From: Candidatus Parvarchaeota archaeon | GTDB lineage: Archaea > Nanobdellota > Nanobdellia > Parvarchaeales > Parvarchaeaceae | Direction: 5' to 3' | DNA: 18,699 bases | Assembly: GCA_023378805.1 (NCBI GenBank) | Contig: JAMCSQ010000047.1 | Coordinates: 1-18,699, forward strand | Part shown: in pieces, positions 8,434 to 16,000 of the stretch | Layout of the letters: every line of letters begins with the position of its first letter | Numbering within the stretch: position 1 is the first letter of the stretch | Translations under genes and position numbers: made by a program | The notes under the pieces: generated by a model | Database searches by the model: none | Told to the model about the DNA's origin: nothing | Seen by the model: the letters and a program-made list of their open reading frames with translations, nothing else

Positions 8434-8545
8434 TGGGGTTGCCAGGATTTGAACCTGGGTCAAGCGGTTTCTTCTTAATCATCCTTAACGTCATTTTTCC
8501 AGACAAGCTGGAGCCGCCTATTCTGCCTGGTTAGACTACAACCCC
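8434..8545 (-). tRNA. tRNA-Trp (CCA) with a 39-nt intron
   Basis: Acceptor stem GGGGTTG/CAACCCC pairs perfectly, with discriminator A at 8434. The T arm is CCAGG-TTCAAAT-CCTGG. The anticodon stem GGCGG (8514-8518) pairs with CCGCT (8463-8467). The spliced loop CTCCAGA gives anticodon CCA at 8509-8511, the normal archaeal tRNA-Trp loop. The intron lies at the canonical 37/38 site. The D stem (GTCT with GAAT) is imperfect and contains a C-A mismatch. CCA is not encoded. The 5' end is the very next base after the stop codon of the DUF655 gene, so the tRNA is probably released from a transcript shared with the L21e operon. Confidence 0.93.
8469..8507 (-). other. tRNA-Trp intron (37/38 position)
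   Basis: 39 nt removed between G37 and A38. In a bulge-helix-bulge model C32-U33-C34-C35 pairs with intron GAAG (one C-A mismatch). The 5' bulge is AG^C and the 3' bulge AA^A, with cuts after the second base. It is too short for the C/D guide RNA carried by haloarchaeal tRNA-Trp introns. Confidence 0.85.
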
Positions 8546-9076
8546 TCAAGTGAATATTTTATACTTATCCTTATTTTCGAGCTCCTCCTTAATTCTTGCT
8601 TCTATGCTTTTTGTTATGCCCGAAGTAAAGCCCACCCTTTCATCAAAATCATTGTAAGATTTGAATTCTCCCTTATTTCTTTCTTCTATAATCTTCTGAA
8701 CCATTTTTTTCCCTGCTCCAGGTATAAGCGACAAAGAATGCAACCTTACATTTATGGGCCCCAACCTATTTATTATAGCTATATAATTTGCCTCATTTTG
8801 GCTTACGATCTCATGTACCTTACCTGTGAGCATCTCAATGCCATTTCCATTCAGCTTATCAGGAGTTATTCTCTCTATTATGTGGTGAACTTCATCCCTT
8901 TTATTTTCGCCTATGTAAACCTTCATTCCAGGATCTACCTTCGCGTCTTTTTTAAGGGCCACTAGTAAAAGGCCAAGTGAATCAGTAAGAACTATTGCAG
9001 TGGCCTTCCTATCCTTTGAATCCTGCAGGCCGAAAGGGAGGTACTCTAAAACATAAGCATATTCGTCTTTTCCCAT
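8546..9076 (-). CDS. DUF655 archaeal RNA-binding-type protein
   Basis: Recognised as DUF655 (PF04919), an archaeal family of about 180 residues. The N-terminal half (residues about 5-110) contains the family opening EYAYVLEYLPFG and a beta-rich, OB-like region. Residues about 115-140 contain a helix-hairpin-helix, SLIPGAGKKMVQKIIEERNKG, typical of nucleic-acid binding. The function is not established; the family consistently follows L21e and RpoF and often precedes the KsgA rRNA dimethylase, suggesting an RNA or ribosome role. Here tRNA-Trp follows instead, with zero spacing. It starts 22 nt after the rpoF stop without a Shine-Dalgarno sequence. Confidence 0.9.
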   Translation of the reverse strand: MGKDEYAYVLEYLPFGLQDSKDRKATAIVLTDSLGLLLVALKKDAKVDPGMKVYIGENKRDEVHHIIERITPDKLNGNGIEMLTGKVHEIVSQNEANYIAIINRLGPINVRLHSLSLIPGAGKKMVQKIIEERNKGEFKSYNDFDERVGFTSGITKSIEARIKEELENKDKYKIFT

Positions 9077-9098
9077 AGTATTAAGGGTTATTTCAAAG

Positions 9099-9422
9099 TT
9101 ATAAATGCTTTTTTAGCACTGTTAGAATAGATTTTAGATCCTCTTCTTTCACATTCAACTTTAAAGGTGAGATAATTGCTCGTATTTGATCAATAGACGA
9201 GGGAGAAACATCAATTATCATCCTTAGGTAATCCTCTCTTATGCTAAGATTTAAAGCGGAAAGTTCTTCAAATACGCTGTCAAAATTGTCTATTTTTAGG
9301 TTCTTCTGTATATGATCAAGTAGTTTTTTGCCCATTTCAGAGCCTTTATCTACAAAATCTACATATTTTTGCTTTACCTCAGCTTCACTTAAAAATTTTT
9401 CATCAATTATTTGGTATTCCAT
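9099..9422 (-). CDS. rpoF: RNA polymerase subunit F (Rpb4)
   Basis: A small helical protein of 107 residues with the Rpb4/RpoF pattern: N-terminal YQIIDEKFLSEAEV tip segment, then an HRDC-like helical bundle ending in the family's conserved turn (DVSPSSIDQIRAII). It pairs with subunit E (Rpb7) to form the stalk of archaeal RNA polymerase, which helps open complex formation and RNA binding. It sits between rpl21e and DUF655, its usual archaeal position. The chosen ATG at 9422 begins 2 nt after the L21e stop. An in-frame TTG at 9428, overlapping the L21e stop, would add MN; ATG is preferred. Confidence 0.92.
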   Translation of the reverse strand: MEYQIIDEKFLSEAEVKQKYVDFVDKGSEMGKKLLDHIQKNLKIDNFDSVFEELSALNLSIREDYLRMIIDVSPSSIDQIRAIISPLKLNVKEEDLKSILTVLKKHL

Positions 9423-9424
9423 AT

Positions 9425-9718
9425 TCAAAGTCTTTTCATATGAATTGGTAAAAGGTCTATTCTTTTAAGGCTTTTGCCCTGCTGTTTTACCTCTATAGTA
9501 TACGCTTTCCCCTTTTTATTCACTATTCTGCCAACCGAACCGAAAAAGCTCCTTTGAGGTAAGTTTCTTTGTACTCTTGAATCAGGGTCCACTATTATTT
9601 TGTCTCCTATCTCAAAAGACTGCAAAGCCTTTTTTATATCGACTTTTCCTCTTTCTTTTATATCCAATTTAAGTCTTTTTCTCGAACGTTTGTGCAAACC
9701 GTTTCCTGTTATTGACAT
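9425..9718 (-). CDS. rpl21e: 50S ribosomal protein L21e
   Basis: A 97-residue basic protein matching L21e. It has a basic N-terminal tail (HKRSRKRL), then an SH3-like beta barrel with the family features DKIIVDPDSRVQRNLPQRSFFGSVGRIVNKKGKAYTIEV split over residues about 38-77 (conserved GD.V.I, P..fhG..G.V). It is a component of the large ribosomal subunit, found in archaea and eukaryotes. It is the first gene of a tight operon with rpoF and DUF655. A strong promoter lies about 25-30 nt upstream, and the start gives an almost leaderless message. Confidence 0.95.
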   Translation of the reverse strand: MSITGNGLHKRSRKRLKLDIKERGKVDIKKALQSFEIGDKIIVDPDSRVQRNLPQRSFFGSVGRIVNKKGKAYTIEVKQQGKSLKRIDLLPIHMKRL

Positions 9719-9741
9719 AATTCTATTCTATAAAGCTCCTT

Positions 9742-9758
9742 AGTATTTATACTTTTTT
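9742..9758 (-). promoter_or_regulatory. Promoter of the rpl21e-rpoF-DUF655 operon
   Basis: The minus strand reads TTAAAAAAGTATAAATACT, with BRE and TATA fused, about 30 nt before the ATG at 9718. It lies between this operon and the upstream tRNA-Leu gene. Confidence 0.65.
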
Positions 9759-9767
9759 AAACGCCAA

Positions 9768-9850
9768 TGCAGAGGGAGGGATTTGAACCCTCGAAGGCCT
9801 AAGCCATAAGGTCCTTAGCCTTACACGTTTGACCGCTTCGCTACCTCTGC
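9768..9850 (-). tRNA. tRNA-Leu, anticodon AAG
   Basis: Acceptor stem GCAGAGG/CCTCTGC pairs perfectly, with discriminator A. The T arm is GAGGG-TTCAAAT-CCCTC. A 14-nt variable arm with a GGC/GCC stem makes it type II, and A73 selects Leu over Ser. The anticodon stem TAAGG/CCTTA is perfect, and the loop CTAAGGA places AAG at 34-36 (9814-9816). A34 is almost never seen in archaea, where GAG normally reads CUU and CUC; see findings. No intron, CCA not encoded. Confidence 0.92.
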
Positions 9851-9901
9851 ATAATAGTTTAAAATAAGCTTATAATAAAACGCTTACTATCTGGTAATCT
9901 A

Positions 9902-9917
9902 TTTATAGTATAAAAAT
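9902..9917 (+). promoter_or_regulatory. Promoter of the antiporter gene
   Basis: TTTATAGTATAAAAAT is centred about 38 nt before the ATG at 9948, giving a predicted leader of some 10-15 nt. Confidence 0.4.
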
Positions 9918-9947
9918 AGTCTTATATGTTTAAACCAATTTAAAAAC

Positions 9948-11108
9948 ATGGCATTAAATATAATAATAGAGATTTTGATAGTACTTTCGGCATCAATAAT
10001 CTTGGGAGAACTTTTTGAGCAGCTTAAATTTCCATCGGTTGTCGGCTACCTTATAGCTGGTTTAATCATTGGCCCTTTTGTCTTTAATTTAATACAAAAT
10101 AACTTAGAATTACAGGCATTATCTTCGCTTTCGCTTTTCTTCATAATATTTTTATTAGGTATAGAAATGAAAACTGAATCGGTTATAAAGTACCTTAAAC
10201 CATCCCTTAAGATGTCTATTACTAGTTTTATTCTGCCTTTAATTCTGTCTGTTCTACTTTCAGTTTTTTTACTACACTTTGGATTAAGGCAGGACTTTAT
10301 AGTTTCACTAGCAATAGCAGTACCCTCCATATCAATAATATCTGTTCTGATTATGAGATACAAGCTTGCAAGAGATTCTAAAGGGATAACCATCATAGGT
10401 TCAGTAGTAATAACTGATGTAATTGCATTTTTGTTCTTGGGAATGGCCTACAAAAACGCATTAAATGCGATATTGCTAGTTATCTATTTTATAGTCTTTC
10501 TTATGATATTCTTAAACGTGGATAAAATTCTGAATAAGGGAAGTGAAAAACTAAGAAAACAATTAACAAAATCTAAAAAAATATTAAAAAGTGAGCATTT
10601 TGGTTATGCAATGATAATTGTTATAGGCTTGCTAACAGGGGGCGTATCACAATTAATAGGCGTAAATTATATAATAGGGGTTTTCTTTGCTGGTTTAATT
10701 ATACATGAAGGTTTAATAGGTAAAACTTTATTTAGAAAAGTTAGAAGAACAATAAAACGGATGAATGATGGTTTCTTTATACCTATTTTCTTTGGGATAG
10801 CCGGAATTGAGGTTTCTTCATTCCATTCTCTTGGGAGCTATATACCCGCAATAATCATTATATCCGTTTCTGTTATAGCCTTTTCAATCATATTAAATTA
10901 CTTCTCTTCTGGAAAAATCATGAAAATAAAGAGGAAGCAATGGAAAATAAAAATTAGCGCTATAATAAACGGGAGAGGAGCAGTTGGAATAGCAATCGCA
11001 ACTGTGGCATTTGAAATTGGAGTCATAACAGATTTGGCTTATTCTATAGTTATATTGTCAACTATAATTATATCGATAATTGCTACTTCTCTTCTTCGTA
11101 ATACTTAG
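9948..11108 (+). CDS. CPA2-family cation/proton antiporter
   Basis: A membrane protein of 386 residues with about 12 hydrophobic helices and the Na+/H+ exchanger (PF00999) layout. Residues about 20-45 hold LFEQLKFPSVVGYLIAGLIIGP, the signature opening of CPA2 (KefB/NapA-like) proteins. The ion-binding helix appears as VVITDVIAFLFLG around residue 157 with the key Asp but without the usual N-D pair. Later helices carry INYIIGVFFAGL-type and INGRGAVGIAIA motifs. No C-terminal TrkA-N/RCK regulatory domain is present. It probably exchanges Na+ or K+ for protons across the cytoplasmic membrane, relevant for pH homeostasis in acid. Single gene, divergent from the tRNA-Leu and L21e genes. Confidence 0.92.
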   Translation: MALNIIIEILIVLSASIILGELFEQLKFPSVVGYLIAGLIIGPFVFNLIQNNLELQALSSLSLFFIIFLLGIEMKTESVIKYLKPSLKMSITSFILPLILSVLLSVFLLHFGLRQDFIVSLAIAVPSISIISVLIMRYKLARDSKGITIIGSVVITDVIAFLFLGMAYKNALNAILLVIYFIVFLMIFLNVDKILNKGSEKLRKQLTKSKKILKSEHFGYAMIIVIGLLTGGVSQLIGVNYIIGVFFAGLIIHEGLIGKTLFRKVRRTIKRMNDGFFIPIFFGIAGIEVSSFHSLGSYIPAIIIISVSVIAFSIILNYFSSGKIMKIKRKQWKIKISAIINGRGAVGIAIATVAFEIGVITDLAYSIVILSTIIISIIATSLLRNT

Positions 11109-11205
11109 TGGCAGAATTAAACAAATAAATATTAGTTGTAAGAATTTATACAAAACAAACATAATAGATATTATATTTTTAATTTCTTTTAATTTAATGC
11201 AAAAT

Positions 11206-11279
11206 TGGGGTGGCTGGGATTTGAACCCAGGATTTCTAGCACCCGAAACTAGAGTCTTACCAAGCTAGACCACCGCCCC
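11206..11279 (-). tRNA. tRNA-Pro (CGG)
   Basis: D stem GTCT/AGAC is perfect. The anticodon stem CTAGT/GCTAG has one T-G pair; loop TTCGGGT gives CGG. The variable loop is AAATC. The T arm is CTGGG-TTCAAAT-CCCAG, with discriminator A. The acceptor stem GGGGCGG/CCACCCC has a C-A mismatch at 5-68 (positions 11275 and 11211). No intron, CCA not encoded. Confidence 0.93.
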
Positions 11280-11345
11280 TTTAAAATTACTTTAATCTCT
11301 GTTAAATATAAATTTAAGGTTATATTGCTTAATCTACGGGTTATA

Positions 11346-12356
11346 TTAGTTAATTTTCTTGTACATAGGATAAGTTCCTAAATTCATAACTACACTATCT
11401 GTTTTAACGGCTACACCTTTTTTAACGGCTTTTATTTCTTCTGCTGACAATACAGACTTACCAAGTGCTATAAGCTCTCCTTTTAGCGTCATTATTGCTA
11501 TAACTTTATCTTTATCAAAACCCGTAAATTTAACTATGCCAGGAACAGCAAGTGGGGAGCCATGACAAATTGGGTCCACTGCCGTATCGGAAATAAAAAC
11601 CTTTGGTAAAAAGTCTACTGCTGATTCTATACTGCCAATGCATTTATTTAAAAGCCTGTCATCGTTTTCTTTTTCATAAAAATAAACTGCATCTTCTAAA
11701 TCCTGCAATGTAACTAAGTTGTCTTTTTCTGACAGCGTTGAAACCTTTGTCCTTCTTAGCTCAGTCATGTGCGCGCCGACGGTTAACTCTTCACCCATAT
11801 CGTGTATAAGCTTTCTTATGTACGTTCCAGATTCTACACCCACTCTAAAAAGAACATTCTTTCCATCTATTTCCAATATCTCAGAATAATATATTTCTCT
11901 CTGTCTATACTGCCGTTTAACATGAGACCTAACCGGAGGTAATTGCATTATTTTTCCTATAAACTTTTTAAACGTATCTCTAAGTAATTGCTCATCGACT
12001 TCACTATGCAGATGCATCAGAGCGATGTATTCCTTTCCTCCGAAAAGAAGCACTGGGAGAACCTTCGTAGCGTTGTTTATAGCTAGTGGCAAGAGACCTG
12101 TTACATTGGGATTTCTTCAATCTTCTAAAGTCCCTGAGTAACCCATCTTCTTGGCACCTAATCCTGCCATAATGTTCTTTGCTATGTAGGCTGCGGTCTT
12201 AGACCTTATACCTGCTGGTTTATCCAGAAGTATAAAACCGTAGTTTATCCTTTCCTTTATGCTTCTATCCTTTGGGGCTTTGCCGTATCTGCTATCGGTT
12301 TCTTCCTCTCTCAAGGAAAATATTTCATGCTTGAAATCCTCCAAAGGCAGTTTCAT
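11346..12356 (-). CDS. cbf5: Cbf5 H/ACA pseudouridine synthase, interrupted by a 12-nt putative intron
   Basis: Catalytic subunit of the H/ACA RNP (TruB/dyskerin family), which isomerises uridines in rRNA and can modify U55 of tRNA. Exon 1 (12125-12356) encodes the N-terminal extension, FILLDKPAG and KKMGYSGTL. Exon 2 (11346-12112) encodes PNVTGLLPLA, the catalytic domain blocks (SGTYIRKLIHDMG, GAHMTELRRTKV) and a C-terminal PUA domain (residues about 250-325). Read straight through, the frame meets UGA at 12117-12119 after GTLED, yet the same frame continues correctly afterwards. Deleting 12113-12124 gives GTLDPNVTG, including the catalytic Asp (TruB Asp48 equivalent), and a 332-residue protein of normal Cbf5 size. 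The alternative is a pseudogene, but both halves look fully conserved. It has its own promoter region upstream at about 12380-12391. Confidence 0.9.
12113..12124 (-). other. Putative 12-nt BHB-type intron in cbf5
   Basis: Intron AAGATTGAAGAA contains the in-frame UGA. Exon 1 GGGA (12131-12134) pairs with exon 2 UCCC (12108-12111). Exon 1 CUUU (12127-12130) pairs with intron GAAG (12115-12118, one U-G pair). The 3' bulge is AA^A (12112-12114). On the 5' side AG^A begins an 8-nt loop. Cutting after the second base on each side is the archaeal splicing-endonuclease rule and yields exactly the restored reading frame. No inner helix exists, so it is a relaxed bulge-helix-loop. Cutting one base later on both sides gives the same product. 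Confidence 0.8.
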
Positions 12357-12467
12357 TTTATTTAATTATAGATTTAAAGATTAAAACTTTGCTGTTTATG
12401 TTACTATCTAATTCGCTTTCAAATAAACGAAAGTTAATACTATCTATTTAGAATTGAGCGCCTATTT

Positions 12468-13028
12468 TCATTTATTTATCTTTTTATGGTGCATTATATA
12501 ATCAGAGCAAAGCTGTACAACACTTTCTAAATCTATACTTGACGAATCAATAACCAAATTAAATGGAGTAAAGTCTTCGTCTATCGCTATTCCATATATT
12601 TTTTTATAGATATTTTTTGTGAGCAGGTCCTTCTGTTTCATAAATTTCATCGCATCGCTAAAACTTATTTTATCCCTTATACTTACTCTTTTTGCTCTAA
12701 CCTTTTCATCTGCCTTTATGTATATTTTTATTGTTTCCCGGTCATTTATCTTCCACGGGGCCACCCAACTATCAAGCACTATATCCTTTTTTGTCTTAAA
12801 AAATGAAAGAATAAATGAATCTAGTCTTTTATCATACTGAGGATTCTTTAACCTGAATTTTACCGCTTCTATCCCTTTTTTTGATTCCCAAACCATGAAA
12901 TCCTTCTTTGGAAGCAAACTCTTTAATTTAGAACTAGCTGAAAAATATTCAATTCCAAAGTTAAGAGCAAGGGCTGTAGCAACACTCGATTTACCTGAAG
13001 CAGTCAATCCAGAAACTATAACTCTCAT
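12468..13028 (-). CDS. cmk: Cytidylate kinase (archaeal CMP kinase)
   Basis: A 186-residue P-loop kinase with archaeal Cmk architecture. The Walker A motif GLTASGKSS is at residues 7-15, followed by the substrate-binding region with FSASSKLKSLLP. A central Asp-containing strand (DIVLDSWVAPW) and an Arg-rich lid (ADEKVRAKRVSIRDK, residues about 107-121) complete it. It phosphorylates CMP/dCMP to the diphosphate for RNA, DNA and CDP-activated lipids. The gene overlaps the aglB stop by 4 nt (ATGA), so the two are translationally coupled in one transcript; this neighbour seems a matter of operon packing rather than shared pathway. A dephospho-CoA or other adenylate-type kinase is a less likely alternative. 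Confidence 0.85.
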   Translation of the reverse strand: MRVIVSGLTASGKSSVATALALNFGIEYFSASSKLKSLLPKKDFMVWESKKGIEAVKFRLKNPQYDKRLDSFILSFFKTKKDIVLDSWVAPWKINDRETIKIYIKADEKVRAKRVSIRDKISFSDAMKFMKQKDLLTKNIYKKIYGIAIDEDFTPFNLVIDSSSIDLESVVQLCSDYIMHHKKINK

Positions 13029-16000
13029 GATTGATTAATATGGGTATTACTTATAAGTTTACTGTAGTTTGCGAATACTGCAGGTAGATAACTTAAATTG
13101 TCACAGTAGTTCTGGGCCGAAGGCGAAATTGAACATTCTCCAGTAAGCATGTATTTGCTTAGCTCAGTATAATTTATTTGATAAACATTTACATTAGTAA
13201 GTACCTGGTTTTCTATGCTCAGTAAAGAGTTTACCGGCAAGTTATCCGTGTAAAGTAACTTGAAACCGGGTATACTTTCATTGAGAAGATAAAGCTTATC
13301 AAACAATGTATTTATAGTTTCATTAGGCATATACAGCAAACTAGGGCTGTTGCCAAACTGTGACATCGTTATCGGCAGCACTTCATACCCTCCTGGTGCT
13401 TGAGGTATGCCTCCTATGTGAAGATCAACTGAATTTGTAGCGTTTAAAAGCATCATACCACCGGGTATACCATTATTTGCAACTTCTTTACAGCCTACAC
13501 TGTAAACGCAGTTGTAATCCAAAGGCAGTGGGTTTGAGAACTGTGCGGTAAGTTCATTATATATTATACCATACGGATTCCCCATACTTGTTATTACGCC
13601 ATTACTACTTGCATTCAAAGGTATTAGAACTTCTACCAAAAGATCGTTATTGGCATTGCCAGGTAAACCAGGTATTGTTGCATTTGAGTATATGGGAGCT
13701 ATCTGTCCATTTACGTCTCCAAAGTCAAGTAGATACTTGTAACTTTTATTCCCTATATTTTGACTGTTTATAGTTGCATTAGTTTCCGTCATCGGAGTAA
13801 ATGATGTAGGTTCTAATGCAATGGTTGAGATAGCAGAGAATTTTTCTACCTCACTGCCGCTTATTACAGCGTAAGTAGGCTGATGTATGTAATGAAGGTA
13901 GGTTGAATAAACATATGGAGAGGTTGCTTCAAAGAAGTACTTCGCTATCATTGACTGATACCCATAAGCGTTACTTCCATCGGCTACAGCTGTCCTATTG
14001 GCTATTGCTTCTTCCCAGTAACCATAATCCCACCAAGAAATTATTGAAGTGTTAACAGGAGTATTCTGGCTTACCCACTGCAAAGTAGGTCCCCAAAGTA
14101 AAAGCCCGCTTCCACTCGACTGCGCAGTTTGATATGACAGAGAAAGACTAGAATGTAAATCCGCAGCAACGAAAGCGATTGCTATTATTACTATAATCGC
14201 AGAAACAATCACTATATTCTTCGGAGAATTTTTAAAGAGCCTGTTTGTAATGTTTATTGATCCTCTGAAGAAATAAACTATTGCGAAGGGTATTATTATC
14301 GCTGCTGCCAATTCGGTAGGCTCCAATAACCTACTTTCAACATTTGAAAGTATAACTGTGGCCACAAAGAAAAATAATGGTATTATAGCGAGCAGAGAAA
14401 GCATGTTAACATCCTCTTGCTTGTCAAATGCAAATTCTAGTATGAATATAACTACAAGGGCTACAGCGCCATATTTGTAGTTATTTACAGATGAATCCAT
14501 ATTCCACATAACAATAAGCATTATCAGTGAAATTAACGTAAGGAATAATACAAGACTTAGAACACTTTTTGATTCCATTTCATTTTTATGAAGGAATAAA
14601 TAACCCAATGGTATAAAATCAAGAGCTATAAATATAAACAAAAATGAATATGAAGTTGAATTATGGCTGAATGTTCCTCCATTAAGCATTAGTACAAACG
14701 GAACGCTTAATAAGAAAGGAATATACCAGTGCTTAAATCTTTTCAGTACAATGTAAAGAAGGAATACTGCACCTGCACAGAATAAAAGGAAATTTATGCC
14801 AAATGATCCTATAAGAAAATTGAAGTCCTGTACTCTCTGCGTCAAATTTAAAGGAGCATACTCTGCGATAGTCTGGCTTACGGGATTCACAATGCCTACC
14901 CCTAAAGGATGTATAAATTCAGACTCTACCCTTGAAAAAGCATGCTTTAAGGTGTCCAGGCCTGTAAGCGCCACTACTACTAATGAAATAATTATGCTAT
15001 ATACCGCAATTGAAAATCCATTGTTTATAAGCGGTATTTTAAGTTTATGCTTGTATCTATCGTATACTATCAGTTTAAAGAGTACTAATACGTAAGAGAA
15101 AAGCATTGGATAATAAAGGGCGCTATGTATAACATCTGAGAAAGTAAACGTAACAAAACTTACTTTTATCGGAACCCATATTGCAAACAATATGTAAGCA
15201 AGCATATCTCCCTTTTTAGCATATCCAAGCAAAACAATCATTATGTATATTATTGGTATTACAAGTATTGGATAATTGCTATATCCGCTTGCTGCCGCAG
15301 CTAGTCCAGTGGCTATTCCTGTAGCCAGCCCGTAAACCATTTTACTCCTTGTCCTTTTTGATTTTAGGGATTTCGACAAGAAGAAAATCGTCAGCAAAAT
15401 AAACATAAATCCAAGAGAAGTTTTCTGTGAAAATCCTGCAGTAGAGCGGCTTAGGAAAGTAAGAAAAGCAGGTAAGATAAACGCGCTTATGCTAGCTATC
15501 CAGTAATCCCCAAATAATTCCAGTGCTATAAGGAAAAGAAGCAGAGACGAAAAGATAGCAAAGAATGCAGGCAAAAACATAAAGGAGGTCATGGGAACTG
15601 CGCCCTTTACTATTGGATCAACAAGCCTTGCAGAATAGGCACCGAAAAAGGATACCATAAGCTCATCTGTTCTGGAAGGCAAACCCAAAGGCAAGTACTC
15701 CAAATGATTTACTGCCGGAACATTGCCGGTTTTAAGTATGTTCTGCATTTGTATGTAGAATGTATACGGGTCCAGCCCGGAAAGGGAGCCGCCCATTCCA
15801 AGATAATTATTTCCTATTAATGGAGAATTTGACTGCAGAGGATTTAGCAAAGCCGGAACGCTTGCGGTATGTATAGACCAGCCTCCCGGTATAAAACTAC
15901 CGAAGCCTACTGTCACTGCAAGTATAAGAAGTATATAAAATAAGACCCTTTTCTTTATTAGGATATTGTAAGCCGTATTGAAAAAAACCTTAAAAGCCGA

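Noticed and set aside
8469..8507. C/D-box guide RNA inside the tRNA-Trp intron
   Set aside because: AUGAC and GGAUGAU resemble C boxes, but the 39-nt intron is too short and lacks a proper D box and C'/D' pair.
12117..12119. UGA in cbf5 read as selenocysteine or another amino acid
   Set aside because: Read-through would leave four extra residues inside the catalytic loop and no Asp at the right place; the 12-nt removal restores the exact family motif.
12093..12125. Frameshift or decayed cbf5 pseudogene
   Set aside because: The frame does not change across the stop, the two halves are fully conserved and no other lesion is present. A genuine nonsense insertion remains possible but is less economical.
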